A stretch of DNA of 64,000 bases from Hydrogenophaga sp. PBL-H3 (GCF_010104355.1 NZ_CP044974.1:1-64000); one strand, 5' to 3'; shown: positions 1 to 8,807, counted from the stretch's first letter. The notes: generated by a model not told the origin, from the letters alone. A program made the numbers and translations.

Positions 1-1212
1 ATGAGCAGAAAACCGACAACGACAGGGCGAACACGCGCCGCGCCGCCGTTCAATGAAACGGACTACCGCGATGCGCTCATGCGCGCAGGCATGAGCGAAG
101 AAGACGCGGCCAGCCTCGCCCGACGCACGGCCGAGGCCCGCAAGGCATCGGCCGACGCTGCCGCGCCGGCCTCGGAACTCCTGGGCCTACCGTCCCCGGC
201 CGACGAAGCGGCCTTCGAGTCCAGCGCGGCGGCCGGCACGCCGGCCAGCAACGCACCCGCGAAGAAGCTCGCGCGCACAGCGAAGGAGAAGCCGATTCGC
301 GCCGTCTTCGACTACCGCAACGGCAAGATTCCCGAGCGCGTGCGCGACCTGATCGAAGCCCACCTTGCCATCGAGCGCGAGGACGCCAAGAGCGCCGGCA
401 CGCTAGGCTTCATGACTCGCGCGCTCGCCATCGCTACGCTGCCGCACAGGCGGCAGGACGAATACCGCTTCGTTCGCAAGAACGGCGACTTCGTGCTCAC
501 GATGATGACGGCCCACCCCGAAGGGCTTCCCTTCGGGACGGTGCCGCGCATGCTGCTGACCTGGGTTTGCACGGAAGCCGTGCAAACCGGCGAGCGCGTC
601 TTGCACCTGGGCAATTCGCTGGCCGAGTATCTGGACGAGCTGGGCATGCACAGCTCGGGCGGCAAGCGCGGAGACATCACGCGCCTGAAACACGCCATGA
701 CGACGCTTTTCAGCGCCGTCATTTCGTGCCACTACGAGGGGGCCGATTCGTGGGCCTTGTCCAACGTCCTGCTGGCTGATCGCGTCGAGTGGTGGCAACC
801 GCAGAACCCCGAGCAGGCCGGGCAATGGCAATCGAATCTCCAGCTTTCCGAACCGTTCTTCAAGGAGTGCATCGAGCACCCCTTGCCGGTTGACGTTCGC
901 GCGATGCGCTCGCTCGGAAAGTCGCCCCTGGCGCTGGACATCTATGTGTGGCTGTCGCACCGCATGAGCTACTTGTCGCGCCGCACGACCATTCCCTGGG
1001 TGTCGCTCGCCGGCCAGTTCGGTGCCGGCTACGCGATGGACGAACAGGGCTTGCGCGACTTCAAGCGCGCCTTCCTGCGCGAGTTGAAGCATGTGATGGT
1101 GGTCTATCCCGAGGCGAAAGTCGCCGATTCGCCGAACGGGCTTGTGCTGTACCCAAGCCCTCCGCATGTGCCGTTCAGCAGCGCGCCTAAGCAGCGCCGG
1201 CTTCCGCTATGA
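1..1212 (+). CDS. repA: plasmid replication initiator RepA
   Basis: This 403-residue protein resembles the plasmid RepA initiator family, which binds origin repeats and recruits host replication factors. The first ~95 residues are Ala/Pro-rich and low complexity; the conserved part runs from about residue 100 to 385 and includes a stretch resembling winged-helix initiators (around TRALAIATLPHRR and SPLALDIYVWLSHRM). The ATG is the first base of the window, so its promoter and ribosome site are not visible and an upstream start cannot be excluded. The stop overlaps the next gene's ATG (ATGA). The likely origin lies 7 kb away near 8.2 kb. The family call is from sequence character; no search was run. 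Confidence 0.75.
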   Translation: MSRKPTTTGRTRAAPPFNETDYRDALMRAGMSEEDAASLARRTAEARKASADAAAPASELLGLPSPADEAAFESSAAAGTPASNAPAKKLARTAKEKPIRAVFDYRNGKIPERVRDLIEAHLAIEREDAKSAGTLGFMTRALAIATLPHRRQDEYRFVRKNGDFVLTMMTAHPEGLPFGTVPRMLLTWVCTEAVQTGERVLHLGNSLAEYLDELGMHSSGGKRGDITRLKHAMTTLFSAVISCHYEGADSWALSNVLLADRVEWWQPQNPEQAGQWQSNLQLSEPFFKECIEHPLPVDVRAMRSLGKSPLALDIYVWLSHRMSYLSRRTTIPWVSLAGQFGAGYAMDEQGLRDFKRAFLRELKHVMVVYPEAKVADSPNGLVLYPSPPHVPFSSAPKQRRLPL

Positions 1213-1688
1213 ACCGCCGCCAGTTCCTGGCCGCGCTGGCCTGCGCCTGCACGCTCGGCTTCGCCTCGGCCGCGCGGGCCGACTTCGCCGGCCCGGTGAT
1301 CGCCATCCTTGACGGCGACACCATCGACGTGCTGATTGACCGCCAGCCCGTGCGCGTGCGCCTCGCGCAGATCGACGCGGCCGAGAAGCGGCAAGCCTTC
1401 GGCACCCGCTCCCGTCAGGCGCTTTCCTCGCTGGTCTTCCGCCAGTCCGTCACCGTCGCCGATGCCGGCCGCGACCGCTACGGCCGCGCGCTCGGCACCG
1501 TCTATGTCTCCGGCGTCAACGTCAACGCCGAAATGGTTCGCCAGGGCATGGCCTGGGTGTATCGCCAATACGCGACCGACCGAAGCCTGTTCGCGCTGGA
1601 GGACGAAGCACGCGCCGGCCGGCGCGGCTTGTGGGCCGACCCGTCGTCGGTTCCGCCGTGGCAGTTTCGGCATCGTCAACACGAATAA
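1209..1688 (+). CDS. nuc: secreted thermonuclease-family (SNase) nuclease
   Basis: A 159-residue staphylococcal-nuclease-fold protein. It begins with a signal peptide (MNRRQFLAAL, hydrophobic core, likely cleavage after ...SAARA). The SNase features follow: ILDGDTIDV with the metal-binding Asp, VRVRLAQIDAAE with the Arg and Glu active-site positions, and DRYGRALG with the second Arg. Such nucleases degrade DNA or RNA in the periplasm; several broad-host-range plasmids carry one with unclear benefit, possibly linked to transfer. The ATG overlaps the repA stop by 4 bases, implying translational coupling. The length is normal for the family. Confidence 0.85.
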   Translation: MNRRQFLAALACACTLGFASAARADFAGPVIAILDGDTIDVLIDRQPVRVRLAQIDAAEKRQAFGTRSRQALSSLVFRQSVTVADAGRDRYGRALGTVYVSGVNVNAEMVRQGMAWVYRQYATDRSLFALEDEARAGRRGLWADPSSVPPWQFRHRQHE

Positions 1689-1697
1689 GGTATCGGT

Positions 1698-1913
1698 ATG
1701 TCAGAGCGCATCAATCCAGATTTTTACACCGTCAAACATGCTCCGCTCGGTGAGCTTATGAGCATGGAAAAGACGGACATCGTTCAGATGGAGCTAAAGC
1801 GCCGAGCGGCCGAGGCGCTGCAACAGGCTTACGCACTTTATCTGAATGCCTTCGGCGATGCTGCGGCCGGGCAGTTTTCCGACGATGCCGGGCGGCTGGT
1901 TCGTCACGAATAG
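1698..1913 (+). CDS. small hypothetical protein
   Basis: A 71-residue acidic soluble protein (MSERINPDFY...) of unknown function. It starts 9 bases after the nuclease stop, with AAGG upstream of the ATG at 1698, so it is probably the third gene of the repA operon. No domain, signal peptide or membrane segment is recognised. The central part (KTDIVQMELKRRAAEALQQAYALYLNAF) looks helical. A stable GC hairpin follows the stop by about 17 bases. The gene call rests on position and plausible composition only. Confidence 0.5.
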   Translation: MSERINPDFYTVKHAPLGELMSMEKTDIVQMELKRRAAEALQQAYALYLNAFGDAAAGQFSDDAGRLVRHE

Positions 1914-1930
1914 AACCAGGACATTACTCA

Positions 1931-1947
1931 CCCCGGCATAGCCGGGG
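1931..1947. terminator. GC hairpin after the repA-nuc operon
   Basis: CCCCGGC-ATA-GCCGGGG is a perfect 7-bp stem with a 3-base loop, followed by a C/G-rich then TTTC stretch. It lacks a long U-run, so it may be a weak intrinsic terminator or an mRNA-stabilising hairpin. Confidence 0.45.
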
Positions 1948-2207
1948 CCGGGCTTTCGTGCTTCGCATCGAGCCTGCGCACTTCGCGCTTGTCTCGACCC
2001 CTTCGGGCGTCAATCCCTTTCGGACGCGCTTTGCGGTTCGGGTTTGGATTGCTTGCTCTCTTTCAGGTTATCACGCCGTTCTCGGCGTCAAGGGCTGCGC
2101 GTTCCGCTTGCGGCCTGCCGGCCGTTCCACCCCTGACGCCTGCGCTGCGGCGTGCTGCCTTCGGTCGCAAAGGGCAATCCCGCCCTACGTTCAACCGGAG
2201 GTTTCAC

Positions 2208-2729
2208 ATGGTTCAGATGAAGCTGTCTTTCGACAACATCAACAGCGACGAGTCGCTGTATGTCCGAGACGCTGACGGCGTATATCAGGTTGCCACCGCC
2301 GCCCAGGTTCTGGCCGGCGCTCGCAAGGCCGCCGACTCGCTGGCCCTTCCGGGCCAACAATTCAGCAGCCCGCAGGCAGTCAAAGACTTCCTGGTCGCCA
2401 AGCTGGCGGGCATCGAACACGAAGTGTTCGGCGTCATTTTCACCGACAGCCAACATCGGCTGATCGCCTACAAAGAGATGTTCAGCGGCACCATTGATGC
2501 CGCGTCCGTGTATCCACGGGAAATCGTGAAAACCGCCTTGCGGCTGAACGCTTCCGCGCTCATTTTCACTCACAACCACCCAAGTGGCATCGCTTCACCT
2601 AGCGAAGCTGATAAGCGCCTAACGGCCCGGCTCAAAGAGGCGTTGAGCCTTATAGACGCGCGCGTGCTCGACCACATCATTGTGGCCGGCTCCAGCACGC
2701 TATCGTTCGCCGAACACGGCCTTCTATGA
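2208..2729 (+). CDS. RadC-like JAB-domain protein
   Basis: A 173-residue protein with the RadC/JAB metalloprotease-like fold. The JAMM-type signature is visible as FTHNHPSG followed by SEADKRLT, and the C-terminal [19 protein letters not shown] is typical of RadC. Plasmid-borne RadC proteins are short, lack the N-terminal helix-hairpin-helix of chromosomal RadC, and have no proven function. The start is the ATG at 2208, chosen because CCGGAGG lies 8 bases upstream; the open frame extends further upstream but without a ribosome site. A strong hairpin follows the stop. Confidence 0.85.
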   Translation: MVQMKLSFDNINSDESLYVRDADGVYQVATAAQVLAGARKAADSLALPGQQFSSPQAVKDFLVAKLAGIEHEVFGVIFTDSQHRLIAYKEMFSGTIDAASVYPREIVKTALRLNASALIFTHNHPSGIASPSEADKRLTARLKEALSLIDARVLDHIIVAGSSTLSFAEHGLL

Positions 2730-2730
2730 A

Positions 2731-2751
2731 GAATGGGGCTTTGCCCCATTC
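2731..2751. terminator. hairpin immediately after the radC-like gene
   Basis: GAATGGGGC-TTT-GCCCCATTC is a perfect 9-bp stem with a 3-base loop directly after the stop codon. There is no long T-run, so the terminator assignment is likely but not certain. Confidence 0.55.
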
Positions 2752-2966
2752 CTTCAACGTGCGGTAATGCCCAATGGCGACAGGCCCGCGCGATCGAGGC
2801 GCTGCGGCTGTCACCAAACCCGTGCAATTCCGCCGCCAGTGATCCACGTCGGCCAGCCGTCCGACCACTGGCGGGTTCCTGCCCACATACCCACCGGCCT
2901 GCTACGGGAGTAGTAGGCACCCTTCGCGGCCCGTGGATATGTGGACAGCATTCAAAGGCCGGCCAC

Positions 2967-3169
2967 TGGTGACACCGCGGCCGACCAGGTGCGCGGCCGA
3001 TGTCACCATCGGCCAGTCTGGTGACAGGCAGATCCATCGAGCTGGATTCGCCCGTCACCATCCCCAAGATGGCGACACGCCATCGAGCTGGCCAGCTCGG
3101 CCGCGTCACCAACGATTCCCCTTCATGTGGTGACAGATCCCGCCGGCGCCGGCGGGATGTTCGTCACCA
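2967..3169. repeat. array of four 42-bp palindromic repeats
   Basis: Four units lie at 2967-3008, 3019-3060, 3070-3111 and 3128-3169. Each is exactly 42 bp and is bounded by TGGTGACA (once TGGCGACA) and [T/C]GTCACCA. The 26-bp interiors differ but are themselves largely palindromic; the fourth contains a perfect 22-bp palindrome at 3136-3157. Starts are spaced 52, 51 and 58 bp. Related units occur at 6989-7145 and 14017-14058. They could be protein-binding sites, REP-like elements or bidirectional terminators. Confidence 0.85.
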
Positions 3170-3735
3170 ACAAGCCCGACCGCCTTCGGCGTCGAAGACG
3201 CCCTTTCCCCCACCCTGCCCAGGGCAGGAGGGGGCGGTGTGTAGGCCCGCGCAGCGGGCAACCAGTCCATGCACACCGCGACACGTCGCCGTGCTGCACA
3301 CAAGCCCGCAGACTGCCGCCACGTCGGCAGACTGCACACAGCCGGGCCGGCTGGTTCATGCACGCTGCCCCCGCCGCTGGCGGTGGAGAAAGGCGGCTTT
3401 GCCGCTACGCAGCCGGCGCGGCCGTCTGGTTGTGCCGCCTGCGTCGGCCGTAGGGCGCTCGCGTTCCGCGCCCGCCCTTGGTGGCATGTCGTCATCGTCC
3501 GGTGGCGTTGCTCCACTGCGCACCTTTCGCCTGCCCTAGACGGTAGTCCAGCCATGCCGTCGCTCCAAGGGCCGGGCAAGCCCTGAAATCCTCACCCGTT
3601 CGCACTCGCTGCGCTCGCTTGCGCTGCGGCTTCCGGTTTCTCCCTTTCCGCGCCGTCCTGTCCGGCCCACCTACGGGCAATCACGGCGAAAGGCACTCAG
3701 CGGAGCAAGGTTCAACACCACAGGAGAAATGCGAC
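3170..3735. other. gene-free interval upstream of a small operon
   Basis: This GC-rich stretch shows no convincing coding potential on either strand. It holds short G/C runs and a repeated GCAGACTGC near 3309-3337. The ribosome site AGGAG at 3722-3726 belongs to the next gene. No clear promoter was recognised. Confidence 0.4.
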
Positions 3736-4053
3736 ATGACTCACCAACAAGTTCAGTTTGAAAAGCCGGCTCAAGCATCTAGCAGAGCAGAGGTTGAACA
3801 GCAGAAAACCGGGGGAATGAAGCCGATGAAAAACAAGGTAATGGCGTGGGTGGACGTGCTGCCGGGCGTGGAAGCGACGGGGCTTCAGGCCAAGCGTGAC
3901 GACATCGCCGAGCTGATGGCCGAGGCGGCCGAGCTGACCCGCAAAGCCGAGGAACTGCGCAGCCGGGCCTATTTCGCCGCGTGCAGCCTCGAAGGCGAAG
4001 CCCGCAGCCGCTGGACGCTGGAGCAGATCGACGCAGCCAAGCGCAACGCCTGA
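3736..4053 (+). CDS. hypothetical plasmid protein
   Basis: A 105-residue protein (MTHQQVQFEK...) of unknown function. The ATG at 3736 has AGGAG 9 bases upstream. Residues 1-35 look disordered; about 55-100 form a probable amphipathic helix (KRDDIAELMAEAAELTRKAEELRSRA is split by Ala/Glu/Lys periodicity) suggesting a coiled coil. It begins a run of small genes (3736-5906) characteristic of plasmid backbones, upstream of a DUF3560-type protein and separated from it by 60 bp. Confidence 0.6.
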   Translation: MTHQQVQFEKPAQASSRAEVEQQKTGGMKPMKNKVMAWVDVLPGVEATGLQAKRDDIAELMAEAAELTRKAEELRSRAYFAACSLEGEARSRWTLEQIDAAKRNA

Positions 4054-4113
4054 CAACTTCCCGGAGTGCCCCAGGCGGGGCGCTCCCCTTCTCAACTACC
4101 AGGAGCAAAGACC

Positions 4114-4920
4114 ATGAACGCATACGAACAGAAGCAAGCCGCCCGCAAGGCCCGTTACGAGGAACGCGCCGAGCAGGCCAGCGCCGAGAGCGCGAGCACC
4201 TACAACCGCGCCCGAGACATGGCCCAGGCGATCCCCTTCGGCCAGCCGATCCTTGTCGGCCATCACAGCGAGACGCGCGACCGCAACTATCGTGACCGCA
4301 TCCATACCACCTATGGCAAAGCCTTCGCCCTGCAAGACAAGGCCAAGCACTACGAGCAGAAAGCGGCGAGCGTGGGCACTGGCGGCATTTCGAGTGACGA
4401 CCCGGACGCCATCGAGAAGCTGCGCGCCGAGCTGGCGAACGTCGAGCAGGCCCAGGAGCGCATGAAGGCCGCGAACAAGGCCATTCGCACCCACAAGACC
4501 GAGGAAACACGCATTGCCGCACTGGTGGCCCAGGGTTTGACCGAGGCCCAGGCGGCCGAGCTGCTGAAACCGGACTTCGCGGGCCGCGTCGGCTTCCCGT
4601 CCTACGCCTTGAGCAACAACAACGCGAACGCCCGCCGCATCGCTGGCCGCATCGCCGAGCTGGAGAAGCGCCGCCAGCGTGTCGATGTAGAGCAGGAGGC
4701 CGAGGGCTACACCTACCGCGAGGACACCGAGGAAAACCGCGTCATGTTCGTGTTCCCCGGCAAGCCCGACGAGGCCACGCGCGCCCTGTTGAAGCGCCAC
4801 GCCTTCAAGTGGTCGCCGTCCCGTGGTGCCTGGGTTCGCCAACTGAACAACGCCGGCATTTGGGCCGGCCAGGAAGTGAAAAAAGCCCTGAATGCGCTTA
4901 CCAAAGTTGGTGACGTGTAA
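4114..4920 (+). CDS. DUF3560-type protein
   Basis: A 268-residue protein resembling the DUF3560 family found on broad-host-range plasmids. The N-terminal half has the family pattern (YEERAEQASAESAS, IPFGQPILVGHHSE, DRNYRDRI), followed by a charged helical region and a C-terminal segment HAFKWSPSRGAWVRQL that resembles the end of plasmid-encoded methylase-associated domains. The ATG at 4114 is preceded by CAGGAGC. The function is not known; it is presumably an accessory or maintenance protein. Confidence 0.7.
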   Translation: MNAYEQKQAARKARYEERAEQASAESASTYNRARDMAQAIPFGQPILVGHHSETRDRNYRDRIHTTYGKAFALQDKAKHYEQKAASVGTGGISSDDPDAIEKLRAELANVEQAQERMKAANKAIRTHKTEETRIAALVAQGLTEAQAAELLKPDFAGRVGFPSYALSNNNANARRIAGRIAELEKRRQRVDVEQEAEGYTYREDTEENRVMFVFPGKPDEATRALLKRHAFKWSPSRGAWVRQLNNAGIWAGQEVKKALNALTKVGDV

Positions 4921-4962
4921 TAGCCAATCTGGTATATTTTGGACTAGGCGCAGTGTCCAATA

Positions 4963-4986
4963 GGAAGGCCGGGAGCCCGGCCTTCC
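4963..4986. terminator. perfect 11-bp-stem hairpin between genes
   Basis: GGAAGGCCGGG-AG-CCCGGCCTTCC forms an 11-bp stem with a 2-base loop, 42 bp after the DUF3560-type gene and 20 bp before the next start. TTGGAC...GTCCAA just upstream (about 4939-4960) is a second inverted repeat, and TATATT at about 4933 could be a -10. The hairpin may terminate the upstream transcript or act as a regulatory leader. Confidence 0.5.
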
Positions 4987-5006
4987 CATCCTGAAAGGAG
5001 GATGAC

Positions 5007-5189
5007 ATGCGAATCATCGACGACCTGATCGTGAAGACTGCAACCGCAATCCTGCGCGGCGTCATGGCGGTTGGAGCTGGCCTTGTCTATGTCCAGTTTT
5101 TCGCCCTGACCGTCGCCGTTTCGATGGTCGGCACCACCGCCCTGGCGGTGATTCTCGCCGCTGCCAAGGCGGCCATTTTCGGAGGTTGA
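5007..5189 (+). CDS. small inner-membrane protein
   Basis: A 60-residue protein with one or two hydrophobic segments (about residues 15-35 and 36-57) and a short charged N-terminus (MRIIDDLIVK). It has an almost ideal Shine-Dalgarno sequence, AAAGGAGG at 4994-5001, indicating strong translation. It lies 3 bp before the next gene. No family is recognised; entry-exclusion, toxin or membrane-anchor roles are possible but unsupported. Confidence 0.6.
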   Translation: MRIIDDLIVKTATAILRGVMAVGAGLVYVQFFALTVAVSMVGTTALAVILAAAKAAIFGG

Positions 5190-5192
5190 ACA

Positions 5193-5588
5193 ATGGCAAC
5201 GAAGAAGGCGCACACCGCCGAGCTGATGAAGCTGGCCGGAGAGCTGCCCGCACTTATCGAGGGATTGGAAGCGGACATTGCCGCCGTGTCCGCTCGCATG
5301 GCCGAGCTGAAAAAAGCCGGCCTTGTGTACGCAAGCGAGCACTGGCGCAAGGACGCGAACGACGAGCCGAAATACTTCTATCTGCTGTATCCGCAGAAGC
5401 ACGGAGAGCCGCGCCGCCGCGACTACATCGGATGCGATGCGGCCAAGATTGCCGAAGCCCGCGCCGGCATCGCTCGGGCCAAGGAGTACGACGAGCTGGC
5501 CGCCCGCCTGTCCAGCCTGTCGGGCCGCGTCCACCACGTCGCCGGCACGCTGCAAGACGCCCGCCGCTACCTCACCAGCAAACGCTAA
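5193..5588 (+). CDS. hypothetical coiled-coil protein
   Basis: A 131-residue protein (MATKKAHTAE...) preceded by GGAGG. Residues 1-45 and 85-125 are Ala/Leu/Glu-rich and probably form helical hairpins around a central segment with EHWRKDANDEPKYFYLLYPQ and RRRDYIGCD. A family is not recognised. It is packed between two small genes in the same orientation, so it is likely an operon member. Confidence 0.6.
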   Translation: MATKKAHTAELMKLAGELPALIEGLEADIAAVSARMAELKKAGLVYASEHWRKDANDEPKYFYLLYPQKHGEPRRRDYIGCDAAKIAEARAGIARAKEYDELAARLSSLSGRVHHVAGTLQDARRYLTSKR

Positions 5589-5612
5589 CCCCCGCCACGG
5601 AGGCAACGACCC

Positions 5613-5906
5613 ATGACCACCACCATGACCCTGCCCGATGGATTCACCGCCAAGGCGCTGGACGCCGCCGCGTCCGCGCTCGATGCCGTCGCGGCCGGCC
5701 TGCCCTTCCAGGTCGATGACCTGATCGCCGGAGCGATGGCGCTCGAATGGATGACGACCAACACCACGCAGGCGGCACAGACCTATGACCTGCTGCACCG
5801 TGTCCGCGTCCTCGTGAACGGCCGAGGCTTCGCCCGGACGACCGAGGGGCGCGCAGAAGCTGGCCGGCTGGTGTCGATGGTGCGCGCCCTGCGGGCCGAG
5901 CACTGA
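5613..5906 (+). CDS. hypothetical plasmid protein
   Basis: A 97-residue, Ala-rich soluble protein (MTTTMTLPDG...). It lies 24 bp after the preceding stop, with GGAGG upstream. It looks mostly helical, with no motif identified. It is the last gene before the kfrA promoter region. Confidence 0.55.
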   Translation: MTTTMTLPDGFTAKALDAAASALDAVAAGLPFQVDDLIAGAMALEWMTTNTTQAAQTYDLLHRVRVLVNGRGFARTTEGRAEAGRLVSMVRALRAEH

Positions 5907-5952
5907 CCCCCCACCGGCCGGGCAACCCCCGGCCATTTTTACCCCTTGCGCG

Positions 5953-5977
5953 GTAATAATAGTAATAGTATTATTAC
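5953..5977. promoter_or_regulatory. AT-rich inverted repeat upstream of kfrA
   Basis: GTAATAATA-N7-TATTATTAC is a perfect 9-bp inverted repeat in an otherwise GC-rich region, 30 bp before the kfrA ATG. KfrA proteins repress their own promoters by binding inverted repeats near the start, so this is a candidate KfrA operator. AAAGGAG at about 5990-5996 is the kfrA ribosome site. Confidence 0.65.
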
Positions 5978-6006
5978 GACTACAACGACGAAAGGAGCGC
6001 CGAGTC

Positions 6007-6978
6007 ATGGCACTGAACCAGGAAATCAAAGAACGCATCTTTGCCGCCGCCGATGAACTGCACGCGGCCAGCCCGAACGGCGAGTTCCCGAACGTCGAAG
6101 CCGTTCGCCAACTCAGCCGCGCCGGCATGAACAACGTGGTCGAGGCCATGAAGGAATGGCGCGCCAAGCAGCGCAAGCAAGTGCAGGCCGTCCGCGAGCC
6201 GCTGCCGGCAGAGCTGCACGGCGTCTTGCAGACAGCCGGGCAAAGCCTTTGGGAGACGGCGCAGCAACTGGCGAACGAATCGCTAGAGGCCGCGCGGGCC
6301 GCCTTCGAGGCCGAGAAAACCGACCTCACCGAGCTATCGGCGCAGCAGTCGGCCGCCTTCGAGGCGCAGACGGGAGAGCTGGAAGCCGCCCAGGCCCGCA
6401 TTGTCGAGCTGGAAGCCCAGGCCGCCGCCGCCATCGAGCAGCAGCATAAGCAAGCCGGCGAGCTGGCCGAGCTGCGCACGCAGCACGAAGACAGCCAGCG
6501 CCGCGCCACCCTGGCCGAGCAGAAGGCCCAGGAGACGGAGCACCGGGCGGCCGAGCTACGCGCCGAGCTGGATCGAGCGCACCAGGACGCCGACCGCTTG
6601 CGCCAAGAACGCGACGAGGCCAAGGCCCGCCGCGATCAAGCCGACGTGCGCGCCGAGGAAGCCGAAGGCGAGCGCGACGACGCCCTGCGCCAACTGGCGG
6701 CCGGCAATGCCGAGCTGGCCGGCCTGCGCGCGAAGATGACCGCCGAGGCCGAGCAACACGCCGAGCAACGCAAGCGCGCGGCCGAAGAAGTTCACCGCAG
6801 CGCCGAACGCATGACCAAGGCCGAGAGCGAGCGCGACAAAGCCCGCGATGCCGCCGCCACGGCCCGCGAGGACGCGGCGAAGCTGCGCGGCGAGCTGGAG
6901 GCCGTCAAGACGCAGAACGCCGCCCTGCTGGCCGCCTTGAAGCCCGCAGCGCAGTCGAAGCGCCCGCCGAAGGCTTGA
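6007..6978 (+). CDS. kfrA: KfrA-like DNA-binding coiled-coil protein
   Basis: A 323-residue protein with the KfrA layout: a small N-terminal DNA-binding domain (about residues 1-60, with VEAVRQLSRAGMNNVVEAM as the probable helix-turn-helix) followed by an uninterrupted Ala/Glu/Arg-rich coiled coil to about residue 310. KfrA of IncP-type plasmids is an autorepressor that aids stable inheritance, possibly as a nucleoid-like organising protein. The AT-rich palindrome just upstream supports autoregulation. Three 42-bp repeats follow the stop. Confidence 0.85.
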   Translation: MALNQEIKERIFAAADELHAASPNGEFPNVEAVRQLSRAGMNNVVEAMKEWRAKQRKQVQAVREPLPAELHGVLQTAGQSLWETAQQLANESLEAARAAFEAEKTDLTELSAQQSAAFEAQTGELEAAQARIVELEAQAAAAIEQQHKQAGELAELRTQHEDSQRRATLAEQKAQETEHRAAELRAELDRAHQDADRLRQERDEAKARRDQADVRAEEAEGERDDALRQLAAGNAELAGLRAKMTAEAEQHAEQRKRAAEEVHRSAERMTKAESERDKARDAAATAREDAAKLRGELEAVKTQNAALLAALKPAAQSKRPPKA

Positions 6979-6988
6979 CCTTCGCCAT

Positions 6989-7145
6989 TGGTGACGCGAT
7001 CGCGGCCAGGCCCGGGCGGCCGCGTCACCAATCGAACCCGGCCGCGTGGTGACAGGAAGATCCACCAGGTTGGCCAACTTTGTCACCAATGGCCCCGCCG
7101 TAGTGGTGACAGCGCATCGAGCTGGCCAGCTCGCCGGCGTCACCA
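6989..7145. repeat. array of three 42-bp palindromic repeats
   Basis: Units lie at 6989-7030, 7047-7088 and 7104-7145, each exactly 42 bp and bounded by TGGTGAC[A/G] and [T/C]GTCACCA. They fill the kfrA-primase intergenic gap. Interiors match those of the 3-kb array in pieces: CATCGAGCTGGCCAGCTCG recurs in the unit at 3070. The last unit ends 16 bp before the next ATG. Confidence 0.85.
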
Positions 7146-7160
7146 ACGAAGGAGAACAGC

Positions 7161-8147
7161 ATGCAGCACGACCGAACCCGCGCCGCCGTATCCCGCCAGC
7201 TCAAGGGCATGGGTGCGAGCCTGTACGAAGTCGGCATTCGCCACGCAGAGCGCGGCATGCTCAATCGGGAGTGGAGCGAGGCCGACATCATGAAGTCGCT
7301 GGACTGGCTCAAGCGCGAGAACTTCAAGGGCTGCGACATCTACGTTCGCCCGGCGCGCTCCGCGCCGAGCCGGCTCATTCTGGTGGACGACTTGAGCATG
7401 GGCACGCTGGCCCGGCTCCAGGCCGGCCCCTACCCTGCCGCCGTCACCGTGCAGACCAGTCCGGGCAACTATCAGGCGTGGATCAAGCTGGACGACGACA
7501 TGCCGGCCGACGTGCGGCGCGAGGTGGCCCGCCATCTTGCGCGCGAGTACGGCGGCGACCCGAATAGCGCCGACTCGGCGCACTACGGCCGGCTGGCCGG
7601 CTTCACCAACCGCAAGCCCGAACACATCGACGCGGCGGGCCGTTCGCCGTTCGTACTGCTGGACAGCTACAACGGCCGCCCGGCCAGTGGCGCGGCCGAG
7701 CTGGTGCAGATCGCGCGAGGCGTGATCGAGCGCGAGCGCGAGCAAGCCCGCAGCATGGCCGCGCACGTCCAGCGGGAGGCCCGCAACATGCCCCAGGCCG
7801 CGACCAGGACGCCGCAGACGGCCCAAGAGCTGGCCGAGTGGTATCGCAGCCTATGGCACAGCCTGAAAACGCAGTTCGGCGGCGACTTCGACGCCAGCCG
7901 GGCCGACTGGATGGCCGCCGTCGCCATGTTCCGCAAGGGCTACGCCTTCCAGGACGTGGCCGACGCCATCGCGCAGCACAGCCCAGGAATCGACGGCCGC
8001 AAGGGCGCGGCCGTGGCCGACTACGTGACCAGGACGGCCGGCAAGGCCGAAATCTGGCACGAGCTGAAAGCCCAGGGCGCAGACTATGCCGACGTGGCCG
8101 ACGCGCTGCTGTCACTCGCCCAGGATCGCGCGCAGAACCGGCCCTAG
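7161..8147 (+). CDS. RepB-type DNA primase domain protein
   Basis: A 328-residue protein resembling the RepB primase family that primes plasmid replication. The visible family pattern is RLILVDDLSMGTLARL, VQTSPGNYQAWIKL and LAREYGGDPNSADSAHYGRLAGFTN, where conserved Asp and His residues form the primase centre. The C-terminal third (about 210-328) is an alpha-helical extension. The ATG at 7161 has GGAG upstream. A DnaA-box/iteron region follows immediately, which fits an origin-specific primase. Confidence 0.75.
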   Translation: MQHDRTRAAVSRQLKGMGASLYEVGIRHAERGMLNREWSEADIMKSLDWLKRENFKGCDIYVRPARSAPSRLILVDDLSMGTLARLQAGPYPAAVTVQTSPGNYQAWIKLDDDMPADVRREVARHLAREYGGDPNSADSAHYGRLAGFTNRKPEHIDAAGRSPFVLLDSYNGRPASGAAELVQIARGVIEREREQARSMAAHVQREARNMPQAATRTPQTAQELAEWYRSLWHSLKTQFGGDFDASRADWMAAVAMFRKGYAFQDVADAIAQHSPGIDGRKGAAVADYVTRTAGKAEIWHELKAQGADYADVADALLSLAQDRAQNRP

Positions 8148-8156
8148 CCTCGGCTG

Positions 8157-8447
8157 GCTTGTGGATAAGCCTGTTGATGGCCGAAGTTATCCACGATGAA
8201 CTTGTCTTGCCTAAGAAGGCCAGCCGAATCAAGGGCTTGCGTATCCAATCCACAGAACGGCGCGATGAATCTATCTTGCGCCCTGCGCTGAAACTGTCTT
8301 GCCGCTACGCTGAAACTGTCTTGAGACGGCGCGGCCAGGATGGCCGGAAAGCCTTACAGGACAAGGCTTTGCGAGCGTTCGCGCACCCATCCCCCTATAG
8401 CTTTTGCCTGTAGGTTTTTCTTTCCTATAAATATTTATTGCCTGTAG
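8157..8447. other. probable plasmid origin of replication (oriV I)
   Basis: Two DnaA boxes face each other: TTGTGGATAAG at 8159-8169 (reverse of TTATCCACA) and TTATCCACG at 8188-8196. Iteron-like repeats TGAA[A/T]CT[G/A]TCTTGC lie at 8266, 8289 and 8311 (22-23 bp period), with a related copy at 8197, three periods upstream of 8266. An AT-rich stretch at 8407-8447 is framed by two TTGCCTGTAG repeats and may be the unwinding element. This combination is typical of iteron plasmids. The remaining bases to 8800 show nothing recognisable. Confidence 0.7.
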
Positions 8448-8807
8448 TGGGAGCGCCCGGAATTGTGGACATTCCGGCCGAGCTGCGGGCCGAGCGGATC
8501 ACACACCTCCCCTCGCGCGGGCCTGCGGCCCTTCGGGGAGAAAGGCGTCTTCGACGCTTGAACCCCCTACCCTACCCTTCCCCCTTTGAACCATCGCCTG
8601 CGCGCGCAGACGGGCCGCCTACGCACGTTCTCGCCCTGGGTGGCCCTACCCCACACGCCCGCGCCTTCGGCCTTCTGGCGGCCTTTTACGGCCTTTTGCG
8701 CTGCGCTCGTTTTCTGGCTTTCGTCAGAGTGCATGAAACCGCTGTTTTTCCTAGTGCGATGGCGTGCCGCTCGCGTTTCTTGTTGTTTTCTTGTTGTTTT
8801 CTACCTG

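Noticed and set aside
403-1167. Long antisense frame opposite repA
   Set aside because: High-GC shadow of repA with no start signal or family pattern; similar shadows occur opposite most genes here.
2967-3169. Possible CRISPR or integron attC array
   Set aside because: The 42-bp units are palindromic with mosaic interiors and 9-16-bp gaps; there are no constant repeats with spacers, no integrase and no cassette genes.
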